This document shows positions 8,759 through 18,727 of a stretch of 20,581 nt of DNA, one piece after another. The stretch lies in assembly GCA_943704495.1 (NCBI GenBank), contig CALSCR010002348.1, positions 1 through 20,581 on the forward strand, written 5' to 3'. This stretch comes from Pigoraptor chileana. Lineage: Eukaryota > Opisthokonta > Filasterea. Within the stretch, counting starts at the first letter, position 1, and the number at the start of each line of letters is the position of its first letter. The translations under genes and the position numbers were made by a program. The notes under the pieces were generated by a model, which ran no database searches, was not told where the DNA came from, and saw only the letters and a program-made list of their open reading frames with translations.

Positions 8759-11700
8759 TGCAGTTCTTTTCAAGTGGATGGATTGCGGTGGCTCATCGTC
8801 TCTCCCCGCCGCTCACAATGAGGACATGGGTGGATCTAGCCCATCGCCTTTGCGAAACACAATAATTGCCTTTTGAAAGGCGTCTCTTATATGATACAAA
8901 CAAGCAAACGCATGTATTTAATGCCTTGTCCGCCCCGGATTTTTGAAACAGACATGCTTCTTCCACGGCAAGGAGCATAAGAAGCACAAGAGCTACCACC
9001 CGTTCATCGAATACTGTCTGAAAAAGGGCGTCGGGAGCCATTCAAAGGACTTCATGCGTCGCGTGCGCAATCTCAACAAGAGCTACAAGCACAAGCGCCT
9101 CCGCACGGTGGGTGGCACGTGACCCGCCTGTGTACAGCCTGTAATTTCACGTGCACACGCACACATATAGCCTCGCCCTCCCCCTCTTCTTACGTGTCCG
9201 ACCTTCTTTATGTCACGTCATGCACTTTATGACGAGTCATCACACATTTGCCGCTCACACCATCGCGCACCTTGCAAAAAATGTTTGTTGTGTTGGCACT
9301 CGCAACTCTTTTCCGACAGGATCCCTTTGGGCGCCTGGAGACCGACACCGGCTTCATTCCCACGGGCAGCTCCCCAACGGTCATCGAGGCGGTTGCAGAC
9401 AAGGACGCCATCGGGCCGTACGATGCCGAGGCTCATCGTCTCATCGCAGAGTATGCCGGAATGTGAGTGTCTCTTCCTCCCATTTGCCCGCTCACGTGAT
9501 TGCCTCTTGTGGTCTGCACCCAGCTCTTGCTCGCTTCTCGCCTTTTACGGATTGAACATTGCAAAAGCGATCTGCAGAGCCATAACACGCTCACACATGC
9601 ACAAACACACACACACATGCACACATGCACATATCCAGGCTTTCGGGCACTGTCTCTGTCGGCGCCGGAGTGCATCGTCACGACCTGGAGGAGAAGCCCG
9701 TTCCACTGTACCGAGCAGCCCCGCCGTACGTCGAGGTTGCCCACCCGCCGCAAGACAAAGCGAGCGAGGACGACGCAGAAGCAGCTGCCAATCCCAACGA
9801 CGACATCCCCGCATACCGCAATGCACCGTCGTACGACCAGGCGGCGGCCATGAAGAACGCGCAGCTACTCAGGGACGGCGAAGTCACGGCCGCGAGTGGA
9901 ATCCCAGAGTACAAGCAGGCGCCATCATACGATGCGGCGCTTGCGGGATTTGCCGCACCCGCCGCACCGCCCCACAACAACGGCATTCCAGAGTACAAGC
10001 AGGCACCGGGATACGACCAGGTGTATTCGCTCAAGACAAAGAAGGGGCAGTCCCCACCTCCGGGGGGTCCGATCATTCCAGACTACAAGACGGCGCCCAC
10101 ATACGACCAAGTGGCTGCACTACGCAACGCAAAGGTGGCCGCCCACAAGGCTGCGGGTCAGCCCATCGACCACATCGACACTGCCACTCACGTGGGACGG
10201 TCCACTGATGCATACGATGCGGACCTTGCCGAGACCTCGCTTGGACCTGCGGTTGACGGGCTGGGCATGGCGATTGGTGCGGCCATTGGAGTGGGACTCG
10301 GGGCTGCGGCTGTCGTGGCTGCGGTGGCGTCGTCGTCGCAGGAAGAGGAGGATGCGAAGATGGCGCGCGAACTAGAAGAAGCCGAACGTCAACGCGCAGC
10401 CAGGGAGGCGCAGGAGAAGGCCGATGAGGAGCTTGTGGGTGGCGTGGCGGTGGCTGTGTCGTTTGTTTGTTATTGTTCCCCACACTCTGTGCGTGAACAG
10501 TGCCGCTGTTTTTGAGGGAGTTGCAATCAATATGCATGTGTCGCGCGACCAGTCTGTCTGCTTCTTACCTTTCCACTGTACCCTCAATGTCTCGCCCTCT
10601 CTCTCTCTCTCTCATCTCTCTCCCTCTCTCTCTCCTCTTGACGCCAACACAACACGCATATACCGCCAGGCGCTCGCAATGGCGGCAGAGTTGGAGTTGC
10701 TCCAGGCAAGCGAGGATATTGATAGCATGGTCCAGCAGCTGTCGGGCGCTACCACGGACGAGGGTGAAGTCGGCTTTGGAACGCAGCTCCTGCAGGTGCG
10801 GATCATATTTGTCAAGGATGTTGGTATTTGTTTACTATGTGTATGTGATGTGTGTATCGCCCCTCTGTGTTTAGAAGAAATGTGCTCATCTTTTTCCCCT
10901 CTCCCTTGCCCCTTCATGTATGTGTGTGTGTTTAAATTTGCACGTGCAGGCCGCCCAATCCATCGCCCTGTCGACATCTGAGCTTGTCCGTACCGCAACG
11001 GAGCGCCGGAAGCAGCAGCTGTCGGTGGGTGATACAAGCCGTTGTTGTCGACTAAAACTACTATTGCAGCATTCCTCCTTGCTTTGCACTGCGCTTCCAA
11101 ACAAACAAAATAGCAAAACGACAACAACCGCACGAGAACTGATGAACAAATATGCATCCACAATCCCTGTCTGTTACAAATTGTTACAGGAGGCCGATCC
11201 CGCCAAGCGCGCGTCTCTTGTTTTGCTTGCCAAGAACATGCACGACTCTGTCAAGACACTCGTGGACACAATCCGCAGCGACGAAAGCGGTGCGTGTATT
11301 TGTGTGTTTTTGTGTGTGTGTATATCATTCAGTTCAAAGACGATTCGCAACCCTTAATTCGGTATTAATAATGATTTTGATATGATGGGGCTGCATCTCG
11401 CTCACGTGTTTTTATGCGTTTGTATCCGTTGCTTTCTTCATTATCCCCTTCGGCTGTTGTAGGGCAAGCGTCTGCATCGCAGCTGCTGACTTCGGCGCAG
11501 GCAGTGCAGAATACTGCCGGTGCACTCATGGACCACATTGACGCCGAGTAAGTCACACACACACACGCACTCACACACACATACACTTGTCTTGCTTTGT
11601 CTCGTACACTGTCGCTCTCTCTCTCTCTCTTATCTCCTCGTATCCACTCATTATGAATCGTGAATTTCATGAGCACCGTGCCCCACAAACCACATTCGAA

Positions 11701-12151
11701 GTTGGCATGCCTATGTATCAATATGTGCTTATGTTATCCACAATTGTGCATTCGATTACTTCACTTTGCAAAGTGTGATTCTAAGCTGTGCTCAATGCAA
11801 TCAACTGGTGTCTTTTTCTCTCCCTATCACTCACACACACACACTCACACTCGCCTGATTCAACTTCACAGCCCCGCGGAGAAGAAGAAGGCCAAGCGCG
11901 CCCGTGTTCAGTTTGAGGAATTGGTGCAGTTTGCAGAGCAGGAAATCGACGATGATGCCGATGCGTCCAACCGGTCGTCGCGCTCCTCTGTGCGCACGTC
12001 AATGAAGCCCATCCGTGACGAGTGGGTTGCGCAACACACTGTCTGCACACTCTCACCACAAATCTCACACACACACACATGTTTGTCCCTGCGCGACGTA
12101 TCATTGCTTCATCTCATAGCGGAATACTAAACAGCACGTTCGTCCGCACAC

Positions 12152-12191
<40 letters not shown>

Positions 12192-12978
12192 GGGGTGACG
12201 AGATCAACCCCCTCACTGGCCTCCGCAGCATTGGCGGTACTCTGTCGCAGCGACTCACCCTCCGCCGTAAGAACATTGCGGACAAGGGAGTCACCGACCG
12301 TTGGCTGCGTATCAAATTCGCTTTCGAGGAGGACGCGGGCATCGACCTCTCCGAACTCGACGACGAGGAGGTAGTGACCGACCTGCCAAAGAAGCTGACA
12401 GACGGCGTTCTTGCGTTGACGCTCGCGAACGCATTCCTGGAGAAGCCAAAGTACAAGCCCAACGTCCCTAAGGAAGGACAGGCGAAGATGCCGCACATCC
12501 GCGTGATGGAGAACGTTGACCGCTTCCTGCAGGCGTGCAAGGTGGGCGAAGACACGCACGCAAGATCTTGAGAGTGTGCATGAAGTGTTTGTCTTGTTTG
12601 TGTGATTTGTGGCTGTCTTCGTGTCCGTTGTCCGTTTATGTTTGTTTATGTATATTCGACAGTGCTTTTGTTGCGCTTTGCTTCTTGGATCACCATTGTA
12701 TTGTGTGCATAGCATCTTATGCTCACATCCCAGCCTATACCTCTGTGTGTTTCTCTACTTATGCCTCTGCTTCTTCATGTGCTTATTCATGCACTCTTTT
12801 CTTCACGTCCTCACCTACCCAGGAACTCGGCGTTCCGGAGCGTGATCTCTGCAGCTACAGCGACATGATCGACGGAAACCGGCCCGTTCGCGTGCTTGCG
12901 TGCATGGAGGCCCTACTTGTAAATGCCGCAAAGTCACTCTCCCGCCGCAACTCTGTCGTGTCAAACTCCTCAAACTGA
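5654..12978 (+). CDS. Dystrophin/dystrobrevin-family protein with Pro-Tyr repeats and a C-terminal CH domain
   Basis: Nineteen exons: 5654-5766, 6095-6150, 6391-6465, 6843-6913, 7122-7234, 7452-7537, 7864-7946, 8074-8293, 8600-8697, 8952-9107, 9320-9462, 9639-10434, 10670-10795, 10950-11024, 11190-11289, 11463-11547, 11872-12021, 12193-12541, 12823-12978. All phases join to 1016 aa. Residues 22-52 are a WW domain (W24, YY35-36, W46, DPR). Residues 58-272 match the dystrophin EF-hand pair (YRIVLKLNAIQ; LTTMY; FQTAIIALC; SWFITLARYVI aligns with human VWLPVLHRVA). Residues 276-325 are a ZZ finger with C-x2-C pairs and His. AEAHRLIAEYAGM (393-405) matches the dystrobrevin EEHRLIARYAARLA helix. 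Next come Pro-Tyr repeats (426-563), a Gly/Ala segment (613-635), a charged helix (640-670), a helical region with a talin-like motif (671-800) and a CH domain (about 884-1000). In animals the family links actin to dystroglycan-type membrane complexes; a submembrane scaffold role here is inferred. The weakest join is exon 4 (acceptor CATAG, poor pyrimidine tract). Confidence 0.92.
6197..6216. repeat. TG microsatellite, intron 2 of the dystrophin-family gene
   Basis: An unbroken GT run about 45 nt downstream of the exon 2 donor, on the sense strand. Confidence 0.9.
7041..7102. repeat. CT then CACT low-complexity tract
   Basis: A TC/CCTC tract followed by CACTCACT repeats forms the polypyrimidine region before the exon 5 acceptor at 7121. 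Confidence 0.85.
7864..7946 (+). other. Exon 7 of the dystrophin-family gene, carrying a canonical EF-hand loop
   Basis: Codons at 7881-7916 encode DDNSDGYVTRSD (residues 178-189). This fits the calcium-loop spacing: D1, N3, D5, G6, V8, and D instead of E at position 12. It sits where the dystrophin EF-hand region begins its second module, right after the sequence VEDKAKY that aligns with human LEDKYRY. Confidence 0.8.
7947..7967. repeat. TG microsatellite fused to a splice donor
   Basis: The exon 7 donor itself is the first GT of a GTGTGT run, so the exact exon end relies on the reading frame. Confidence 0.88.
8328..8371. repeat. CT-rich tract in intron 8
   Basis: A run of CTCTC and CATTCT units about 40 nt after the exon 8 donor and more than 200 nt before the acceptor. 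Confidence 0.8.
8381..8415. repeat. Copy of the intronic repeat in the dystrophin-family gene, intron 8
   Basis: TTGTGGAGTCCATGAGCATGGCAC resembles the ABCD3 copies at 16488 and 18171. A 13-bp identical word, GAGTCCATGAGCA, also occurs near 7334 in intron 5 of the same gene. Confidence 0.55.
8600..9107 (+). other. ZZ zinc-finger exons 9 and 10
   Basis: Exon 9 (8600-8697) gives TCHVCGQSDFRGLRYSCIKC and ends DLCQ; exon 10 (8952-9107) opens TCFFHGKEHKKHKSYHPFIEYC. Three C-x2-C pairs and the downstream His residues form a complete zinc-ligand set. The pattern aligns column by column with dystrophin and dystrobrevin ZZ domains. The exon 8 donor is the GTGGGT at 8294, not the earlier CAG-GTTTCC at 8247, because only the later donor keeps frame and the conserved helix before ZZ. 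Confidence 0.9.
8722..8758. repeat. TG microsatellite, intron 9
   Basis: About 18 TG units starting some 25 nt past the exon 9 donor. Confidence 0.9.
9700..10113 (+). repeat. Coding Pro-Tyr repeat region, five copies
   Basis: Within exon 12, five copies of the pattern [IV]-P-x-Y-[KR]-x-A-P-x-Y-[DV] occur at residues 426, 461, 493, 521 and 551. They read VPLYRAAPPYV, IPAYRNAPSYD, IPEYKQAPSYD, IPEYKQAPGYD and IPDYKTAPTYD. Spacing is irregular (about 28 to 35 residues), with Ala-rich or Lys-rich linkers. The core is kept while linkers drift, which suggests selection on the Tyr motif. Confidence 0.93.
10261..10329 (+). other. Gly/Ala-rich hydrophobic segment in exon 12
   Basis: Residues 613-635 read as small, uncharged and hydrophobic with repeated GxxxG spacing (GMAIGAAIGVGLG and then AAAVVAAVA). 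They are followed at once by an acidic, helix-forming stretch (SSQEEEDAK onward). It could be a transmembrane or glycine-zipper segment; a flexible linker is the alternative. Confidence 0.55.
10592..10636. repeat. CT microsatellite, intron 12
   Basis: Broken CT run about 35 to 80 nt upstream of the exon 13 acceptor at 10669. Confidence 0.85.
12150..12187. repeat. CA microsatellite, intron 17
   Basis: About 18 CA units ending five nt before the CATACAG acceptor of exon 18, taking the place of a usual pyrimidine tract. Confidence 0.9.
12193..12978 (+). other. CH-domain exons 18 and 19
   Basis: Exons 12193-12541 and 12823-12978 encode a single calponin-homology fold: TDRWLRIKF start, then KKLTDGVLALTLANAF (the L-x-DG-x-x-L-x-x-L-x-N helix), HIRVMENVDRFLQACK, ELGVPERDLCSYSDMIDG and PVRVLACMEALL. 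After the domain a short Ser/Arg/Asn tail precedes the TGA at 12976-12978. Confidence 0.88.
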
Positions 12979-13996
12979 GAACTGCGCGTCGTATTCGTTG
13001 CATAGAGGGTCGACATATGGCCCATACTGATCAGTTTCTGCATTGATGCGTGCGTGTGGTTCTGTGTTATTTTCTTCTTTTCTATTTCCGATTCTGTGTG
13101 CCTTGAGCATCCCGAATGTTTGTTGTTCAGGCATGCGTGCATACTGTTTCCATGTCGTCAGCTGTCACTTAATGCGGTAGTGCGTTTCATGATTCTCCCA
13201 CTTTGATTGCATCTTGTGTTTTTAATGTGATGCGCATCGGCATCCATCGTCAGTCCCATCCGGGGCTTGTGTGCGGACATTCTCTCTCTGACTTCCATCG
13301 TGTGTTAATGCTCAATTCTGCGTTTTGCGGTCCTTGCCTGAATACAGTGTCAACCGCTTTTATTCTTTCCGCTTCTCTTTATCTAATCATAATCAGCTAG
13401 CCAACTTCGCCAATTTTTTGTGCATCTGCTCACTCGAATGTTTCTCACGCACATAGTCCGATCTTGAAAGACGTATGGGAGGTGTGCTTATTACCAGTGT
13501 CATATATGTTGTGCTGCAGACTATTTTATCAGCCTTTGATGGCGGAATGATTGCTTTTGTTCGCAAAACAGGCCAAAGCACTAACAATATGCGTTACTCC
13601 AAATCAATTTGTTACGACACACGTGATCAATCACGAGACGAGTACTTATAGACGACATTGAGGAAACTGTGTAGTTGACTATTATTAAGCTGATCCAACA
13701 GCTCATAGTGGTAAGGTCCAAACAATGTATAACTTATTCTATAGTAATGAGAATCGGGTTTTTCCGCACCAATCTCCGCCAGTTCTCCGCCACTACTAAG
13801 CTTAGACTACGGCTAGTCCAACGACACCCATCCGGAGCACTTCACAACAGATGCATTTGGCGATCGCACTGCACTGCTTGCGGTTCCCGACTTCCGTCTC
13901 TTGCAGTGGTGATTAATAAGGACTGCTTTGATCCAAGGACTTGTATTACACACTGTCTTGTCAAGAGCGATCCACCGCCGGGTGCGCTTAATCGAG
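12979..13996. other. Spacer between the dystrophin-family gene and ABCD3
   Basis: About 1 kb of non-repetitive sequence with no supported gene. It should hold the 3' UTR of the upstream gene and the ABCD3 promoter. No AATAAA, tRNA or clear promoter element is visible. Confidence 0.6.
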
Positions 13997-14318
13997 ATGG
14001 CGCCAAATATGTCCAAACTGGCCCGCTACGGCGCCCTGGCTGGTGGCCTCAGTGTTGTGCTCTCCTTGTATTACAAGTCGCGCGCGAAGAAGGCGCGGGA
14101 GCAGGTGTGCATGGGCGCTTAAAACTTTGTGGCTGCGCAGTTGTGGCCGACACCTGTGCCGCGTGGCGTAATCCGGGGTGCATTGCTGCATATGCTGTGT
14201 GTTCTATTTTTTCTTGTGTTGCCCGGGCGTAAAATGTGTATATGTGCCCGGGGCTGCATATTATTATAAGTGTGCGCACATTCCGACATTCCGATCTTCC
14301 TTATGGATCTTTTGACAC

Positions 14319-14359
<41 letters not shown>

Positions 14360-15687
14360 AAACACACTAATACACATACACAGTACATACACAAATGAAA
14401 CACTCTATCCGTGCTTGTGTGTCCGCTCAACTGTTTTGTGTTTTTTGCTTCTTGTAGCGTGAAGTGGATCCCGTTGCTGCATCCATCCACGCAGCCAATG
14501 CAAAAAAGGACCGAGTTGCAGTGGATGCCGAGTTCTTCCGCCGTCTCTGGCGACTGCTCAAGATCATAGTGCCTGGGCCACTCTCTCCCGAGGCCGGATA
14601 CATTGGCCTGGTGGGTGCCCTTTTCCAGCAACCGTTTTGCTGTTGTACTGCTCTAAAAGACTGCCCTAGTAATGGCATTCGATATGAATTATGTATCTTC
14701 TTGATGCTGCATGTAAGACTGAGTGCGATGCGCATCCCAAAATGTCACGCACCCTCATATCCATCGATGCAGGTGTGCTTCTCGATGGTCGCACGCACCT
14801 ACTGTGACCTCTGGATGATTCGCATCTCGACTGCGATTGAACGGACGATTATCAGCCGCGACAATGCCGGCTTTCGCAAGGGATTGGCGCAGTTTTTTGC
14901 GTCGATGGTGCCGATTGCGGTCATTACGAATCTCCTGAAGTACGGACTCAACGAGCTTGGTCTCCGCTTCAGGTGCGCATTGGGCTGTCGCTTATTGTGA
15001 TATCGCTCGTGATCTCACTGATCTCTCCATGCGAAGAGCAGCTTTTATTTTTATATGCACGAAGGAGTATACTACTATTCCGTGGAAACAGTATGCTTAA
15101 CTGTCCTCACATACTCACGCAACACACACACACGCATTCTGCATGTGCAGGACGCGGCTGACGCGCCACTTGTACGAGCAGTACCTCAAGGGATTCACCT
15201 ACTACAAGATCAACAATCTCGACAATCGCATCTCCAATCCCGATCAGCTCCTCACCCAGGATGTGGAGAAGTTCTGCAACAGCATTGCCGAGCTGTTTTC
15301 GAATATCAGCAAGCCCATTCTCGACATTGTTATTTACGCGCGCAAGTTGACGGGTGCCATCGGAGGGCAGGGACCGGCGACCATGATGATCTATCTGGCC
15401 ATGTCTGGTCTTGTGCTCACGCGTCTCCGCAGGCCCACGGGGCGCTACACTGTCCAGGAGCAGAGGCTCGAGGGCGAGTTCCGCTTTGTCAACTCGCGAC
15501 TCATTACGAACAGCGGTGGGTGGTGCTCCTCTGTCCGTCTGCTCTGTATGTGTGTGTGAGTGTGTGAGTGTGTGTGTGTGTGCAGTCGCACTTTAATTGA
15601 GATTGGTGATCAGGCGACACTATTCACACACCATGCTCTTATGACGCTCACTGGGTCGTCACAATCACTTAAACGACACGCATCACA

Positions 15688-15729
<42 letters not shown>

Positions 15730-17666
15730 TCTTGCGCATCGTGTATACTTGTGTGCGCAGAGGAGATTGCGTTCTACAACGGCAACGAGCGCGAGCGCCT
15801 CGTCATCAATCAGTCGTTTGCGCGTCTTGTGCGTCTGCTGAGGACTGCGATGCAGTTCCGATTCACCATGGGATGCGTCGACTCGATCATCGCAAAGTGC
15901 GTCATTCGGGTTGCATCTGTCATGTCTTTCTCCACACACTTACACGCAACACACACGCAAACACACACATATATACACACACGCTCTCTCTCTCTCTCAC
16001 TCGTTCACTCTTTCTCTCTCTTGCATCGTATTGGCCTATGTGTTGATTCCACTTATCTTCCCATCCCACACTAACTGTGCTCATTTGATGGTTTCATTCT
16101 GTTTACGTACGGTGGTGCATGCGTGCGTCCATCTATGCAGGTACTTTGCGACTGTTGTCGGATTCTACGTCGTGAGCCGGCCGTTCCTGAACCTCGGCGA
16201 CAAGCGTCACAGCAACATGGCCCACAATGAGATCATGGAGGACTATTACCGCTCTGGTCGCATGCTCATTAACCTCGCGACTGCGACGGGAAGGTGTGTG
16301 CTTCTCTCCCTCCCTCCTCTCTCTCTCTCTCTCTCTCACACTCTCTCTTTGGAGTCGATGGGCCCAGGCCTAATGCGTTTTTGAGTACTGAAAGTCACTC
16401 TCTCACTCTCACTTTCACTTTCACTCTCTCATGGATACATGGGCATATCGCCCAAGACATGGGCTTGAATACTGCATCTCTCTTCTATTGTTGAGTCCAT
16501 GGGCATGGCACTGGCTTGAATCCTTTCTTCCATACTTTGGAATCGATGGGCCTGTTGTGATCTCATTTTTCTTTGACTAATGATAACAACAATGACTCCA
16601 ACAACAACCACTGCAACACAGGCTTGTTCTTGCTGGCCGCGAACTGACCCGCCTTGCTGGGTTTACTGCTCGCGTGACTGATCTGATGGATGTTCTGCGT
16701 GATCTCAATTCTGGAAAGTATGTGCGCACGATGGTGTCGAACGAGGGCGAGGGAAGCGCCGATCGGGCTGGTCTGGTGGGTGCCGTGCATACTATAGGGA
16801 TGCAGTGTGTGTGTGTGTGTGTGAATGTGTGTGTTTTGAGTAGGTTTGGATGGGGTTGGATGTGTCGGGTGGGTTGGGTGGGTTGGGTGGATCTGGGGGA
16901 TGTGGTGTATGTCTCGCGGTGTGTCTTTTTGTGTATGTGGGTCTCTGTCTTGGTGTTTGTGTCCTGGATCAAGCTGTTTGATATGCTGGTGAGTGTCAGT
17001 ACTGATACCGTCCGTTCATCTAACATTTTAATACCTCTTCGTGGATACTGTTTTATCCGTCGTTTGTGTGTGTGTCTGTGTCTGTATGTGTCTCTGCATC
17101 CGCAACATCCGCAATGCAGAATCTCGCGCCAAACAACGGACGCATCATTGAACAGGATAACATCATTCGCTTTGATAAGGTTCCGCTGGTCACTCCAAAC
17201 GGCGATCTCCTCGTCAGGGCACTTTCCTTTGAGGTGCGTTTGTTACTGTTGCAGTTACAATTGCTGTTACTGTTTGTTGCTGTTACTGTTCCAGTTACTG
17301 TTGGTATTACTGTCAGCCTCGACTGGGAATTCATGCATATGTGTGACATTGTCGTCCGTTTGCAGAAAGTTGTGTGTTTGTGTTCTTGCAACTTTTTTAC
17401 GGTGATCTTCCCCCTTGTTTGGTTATGCGCTCTCAAACCTATTAACCATCCAACATTCCTCTGGTGTGTGTCCTGTGCGTCTCTGCTCATTTCTGTGCGC
17501 GCAGGTTCAGTCTGGATGCAACGTCCTCGTGTGCGGCCCCAACGGATGCGGAAAGAGTTCGCTCTTCAGGTTTGTGGAACTTGTTTGATTTTGGAGTTAA
17601 CCGCTTCTTTGGTTTGTTGTCTCACACATATATATACACACACATATATATATATATCACACACAC

Positions 17667-17716
<50 letters not shown>

Positions 17717-18682
17717 TCGTGTATTATTGTGAGTATTGTGTAGCCACGCTCAATACCCTGCACACAAATCACTAACTCACACGCACACGCACACGCACCA
17801 CAGGCACCTGGGTGAGCTGTGGCCCCTGTTTGGCGGCGTGCTCACAAAGCCCGCAAAGGAGAAGCTCTTTTATGTTCCGCAACGGCCGTATATGACGCTT
17901 GGCACTCTCCGCGATCAGGTCAGTGTCTGTCTGTTTGTCTGTCTGTTTTCTTTGTTTGTTTGTTGTTGGTGGCGGTAGTGTCTGCAGTTGTAGTTATGAC
18001 GCATGCACGCACGTGGTTGCTTGGATTGTTTATTAAGATGAGGACAATGGAAAAGAATCGGACGAGGACTTTGTATGTTTCTTTGTTTGTCGAGCTTATA
18101 ATGTTGCGCGCGCGCAGCAGCCACAAACGAAGAAATGCAGTGACCACTATTGGGTAACTCTACTGGCACAGTTGTGGAGTCTATGCCATCGCCTACGACA
18201 CTGACTTGAATCCTACTTCTCTAATGGCACTACTGCATCGATGTCATAGATCACATACCCGCACTCGGATGATGAGCGGCGCAAGCGTGGAGTCGCCGAT
18301 GACGAGCTGAAGGAATACCTCGAGCAGGTGTGTGTGTGTATGTGTGTGTGTGTGGTATGTGCTGCCCATGCATGTGAATACGCCACTTCTTCTGCATTTG
18401 CTGTCTTCTGGCAACAGAAATCGATATACATGTAGCGCCCTCTCCTGCAGTTCGCACGCACAACCACCTCCACCACCACTGACCCCGGCTCCGTTGTGTG
18501 CGCTCAGGTGCATCTCGGCTATCTCGTGGAGCGCGAGGGTGGACTCGACTCTGTGCAGGACTGGATGGACGTTTTGTCGGGCGGAGAGAAGCAGCGCGTA
18601 GCGATGGCCCGCCTCTTCTACCACCGGCCGCAGTTTGCAATTCTCGATGAGTGCACGAGTGCCGTCAGCGTCGATGTGGAGG

Positions 18683-18727
<45 letters not shown>

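Noticed and set aside
9678-10076. Antisense 132-codon frame opposite the Pro-Tyr repeats
   Set aside because: It mirrors the repeat on the other strand and shows no independent start context or domain.
9210-10208. A 332-codon open frame on the plus strand overlapping exons 11 and 12 in another frame
   Set aside because: It runs through an intron, is His/Arg/Ser-rich without recognisable domains, and overlaps the well-supported repeat frame; the openness comes from GC-rich codons.
10073-10537. Antisense 154-codon Pro/Arg/His-rich frame
   Set aside because: A shadow of exon 12; composition is typical of a reversed Ala/Gly-rich coding strand.
12101-12715. Minus-strand 204-codon frame opposite the CH exon
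   Set aside because: It crosses the CA microsatellite (giving a Cys-Val run) and lies opposite a strongly supported exon.
16577-17026. Minus-strand 149-codon frame opposite ABCD3 exon 7
   Set aside because: Thr/His/Pro low complexity from repeats, opposite a conserved exon.
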